From Allium sativum (lineage: Eukaryota > Streptophyta > Magnoliopsida > Asparagales > Amaryllidaceae): a stretch of DNA of 64,000 bases. The translations under genes and the position numbers were made by a program. The stretch is taken from the NCBI GenBank assembly GCA_030737875.1, contig CM060910.1, forward strand, positions 618,463,303-618,527,302. Reading direction: 5' to 3'. Below are positions 61,601-64,000 of the stretch, one piece after another; the first letter of the stretch is position 1, and each line of letters starts with the position of its first letter. A model generated the notes under the pieces. It was not told the DNA's origin. It did no database searches and worked only from the letters and a program-made list of their open reading frames with translations.

Positions 61601-64000
61601 AATTGAAAACGATTTCGAAATGAATTGAATTGAAAACGATTTCGAAATGAATTGAATTGAAAACGATTTCGAAATGAATTGAATTGAAAACGATTTCGAA
61701 ATGAATTGAATTGAAAACGATTTCGAAATGAATTGAATTGAAAGCGAATTCGAAATGAATTCAAATTGAATTGAATAGAAATGAATTTTAAAACGAATTT
61801 ATAAAGAAGAATTCAATTTTGATTTGAATTGGAATGGAAGTTGAAATTGTTTTGAAACGAATGTAGAACTATTTATAAAATTCGTTTTAAAAGGAAATCG
61901 ACGAAATATATATAATATATATAATGGCCTGAATAGAACGCGCCGCGCCGCGGTAGTTCGTGAATTTCGACCATTTATTTCAAACGGACATTGCGGGAGA
62001 TCCGACCGTCGGATTCTCTAAAAACCGGAACCGTTGGGTTCGTATCGAAAAGAGCTTTCCAATGAATATTAGAAATTTGAAATCTAACGGTTGGATTTGG
62101 AGTTATGTCCAAATCAAATTCGAAAAAGGTCGCTGTAAGTGCAGTTCGATGGCCGTTGTTGGAAATCGACTGTACGGGCCTTGGTAAAATTATTAAAAAT
62201 ATCTATAATTTGTGTAAAATCATAATATATGGATTGGAAAGAGTTGAGCTGGAAAATTCCACATTTGAAAAGATAAAAATAGATTTTTATCGAAATAAAC
62301 TAGTTTTGAACTAGAATTAAAATCAATTTATTTTTGAAATAAATAAGTTGAATTTGAAAGTGATTTTAAAAAAATAATCAATACTCCCAATACGTGGATT
62401 GGACTGGAGTTGAATCGAAATTATCTTCGGGATATTTCGATGTTGGATTTCGTGACTATACAAATATTGTTATGGGGATTTGAAAGATATATTTTATATC
62501 GTTGTTTCCAATACGATATATGTTGGTTTCAGAATTTGATATTGAATGTAAGCCGATATATTTTCATTCAGAGCCTTGTATTTAATATCAAATGTGATTT
62601 GGGTTTATCGTGAATCGTGTTTTAGAAGACATTGGTTCTTTAACCCAGTTAAAGGCAAGATATCGATTTTTGAGAAGATTAAAACTAAGTGGAGTTTTAA
62701 ATGAATCTTTAATTAGATTGAAAAATGAATTGATTATTTAAATTATCAAATCTGAAAGGTGATCGAGAATGGAGTACCACCAGTTTTGCTCCAAAGCGAT
62801 AGTTAAATCCTTAATTAGATTTGAACGTGAAATGGTAATTAATTTTACCGATAACACAGTGGTGTTAGATGTGGAGTATTACCAGTTTTCTCCATGGGAT
62901 ATATAGGTTGGGATTGGGAAATAAAATAATAATTACTCCGGTGTGGTTCGCTAACCCCGACTAGTTTGGAAAACCATAATATGGTTTGAAATGATATCCC
63001 AAGGAAGATTAAAGAATAAATTTAGAAGAATTTATCTTGGATAAAATTAATGGGAACCTTTCCCTAAAAATGTGATTTTGTGAATAAAAGAATATTCTGA
63101 ATTGGAATGAGGCGTTTGATGTGTTTATGTAACATTTGTTTATCATATACGTGGGTTATTCAGAAAGGCCGGGTTTACACCCATTCTGAATAACCGATTC
63201 GACGAGATATCGAAGATGAAGACGGTGGTTGAAGACCGGAAGTCTTCACATCGTTTGGATAATTACTGACGATCCTGATTGGGCTGTACACCCAAGAGGA
63301 TGGAAATAGTTGGCGGTCGTCCAGACGTACATGGAGATGGAAGGATATGCGAGGAAAGTGCCTCCGGTTTCGTTCAGACCTAGAACGGACTTGTAAATGG
63401 ATGGTGTGTCTGACATTGTATTCCTTTATATTGTATTTGTTGATCTCTGCTAAATATATATCTGTTTGGCAGCGGAGAATTTATTCTCTTGCTTAACGCC
63501 CTTCTCTGAGACATATGAGCTCAGAGGTTATATATTGGCAGAAATCAGTGGTACGATATGGATTGATAGTGTGGCATACTGAGATGCAGTGATCCAGACT
63601 TTTGTTGAAAAGCAAAGTTTGGTGGTTGATGATCAAAGCGCAGCTGATATAGCATGGCTTTGTGTATAGCGTTGATCCGCGAGCCTCACAGCCCGGAATG
63701 GTGGTAAACTGATGGTTCGATCAGTATACATTTTTAGTGTAGTGGATTCGGTCGACCGATATTGAGCTTCGTGCTCGGAGGGATAGAGTAAGCGGTGTTT
63801 TCTCTTGCTGGGACGTAAGCCGCGGTGATACTTGAGTCCCAAAAGTGCGGATGTGCATAGCGGTGTTTTCTCTCGCTGAGACGTAAGCCGCGGTGATTTG
63901 TACTACGCGATCGATCTTTCGAATTAGGAGCCACCATGATGGAAATCCAATTTCCAAATACGTGACATTTGCGGTTTTAATTGTAAAACTAGTATGGCGA
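58666..64000 (+). mobile_element. 3' LTR of element B, cut by window end
   Basis: It matches 51499 onward for the whole 5.3 kb visible. The differences are about 20 substitutions, shorter C runs, and six instead of eight 27-bp units. All parts described for the 5' LTR recur (hairpins at 60939-60979 and 63154-63195). Confidence 0.95.

Larger units (their letters stand above)
51499..64000 (+). mobile_element. Non-coding element B with giant LTRs (plus)
   Basis: The 5' LTR is 6133 bp (51499-57631), the internal region only 1034 bp (57632-58665), and the 3' LTR begins at 58666 and runs off the window. It has a PBS, PPT and pre-PPT hairpin but no gag or pol. LTR and internal ends are related to element A (both LTRs start TGTAA(C/T)AACCCGGAAAATCTG). 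Over the ~5.3 kb visible in both LTRs I found about 20 substitutions by eye plus repeat-length changes, so the insertion is recent. The left flanking pentamer is GAGTT (51494-51498). Confidence 0.93.

Overview
The window is transposable-element DNA from a nuclear plant (angiosperm) genome. I see no host gene, rRNA, tRNA or CRISPR array. Pointers to a plant: Ty3/gypsy chromoviruses with very long LTRs and a C-terminal chromodomain (Tekay/Del-like), a degenerate Ty1/copia element, initiator-Met-tRNA primer binding sites in every Ty3 element whose 5' end is visible, and many transition-type stop codons of the kind left by cytosine methylation and deamination. The species cannot be named.

The layout is one nest of insertions. 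The outermost layer is a broken Ty1/copia element, visible in two pieces (9639-13192 and 16290-17153). Three insertions split or flank it. (1) On its left is the LTR cluster 1-9638: an LTR end of family A (1-1817), an unidentified 0.25-kb piece, the 5' end and full LTR of a minus-strand family-C element F (2076-6784), and a plus-strand family-C LTR remnant G (6785-9638) into which F probably inserted. (2) Inside its RT is the solo LTR E (13193-16289). (3) At the end of its RNase H is a minus-strand Ty3 element D (17154-51498 and probably beyond).

Inside the LTR of D sits solo LTR H (19106-47878, TSD GTTCA on both sides), itself split by two nested elements. Element A (22630-38061, 15.4 kb, LTRs of 4.9 kb, TSD AACCA) carries gag-pro-RT-RH-IN-chromodomain reading frames with several stops and one frameshift. 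Element C (38118-47556, minus strand) carries only a gag gene between LTRs of 3.6-3.7 kb. Element B (51499 to beyond the end) sits in the internal part of D, has 6.1-kb LTRs around only 1.0 kb of non-coding internal DNA, and by LTR similarity is the youngest insertion. The order is copia, then D/E/G, then H and F, then A and C (in H) and B (in D).

The most interesting signals are in the non-coding parts. (a) Every sufficiently complete family-C LTR has two copies of a ~73-nt long hairpin whose stems change on both sides together, around a conserved GC-rich apical hairpin. (b) A small hairpin with a GGGA/AGGA loop lies directly upstream of the polypurine tract in families A, B, C and D, with compensatory stem changes. 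(c) Family-C LTRs carry a back-to-back E2F-type palindrome centred on GGCGGGAAATTTCCCGCC, next to a GTCGAC minisatellite. (d) A and B LTRs share further conserved hairpins. Elements C and B lack pol or all coding capacity but keep the PBS, PPT and hairpins, so they look like non-autonomous elements moved in trans.
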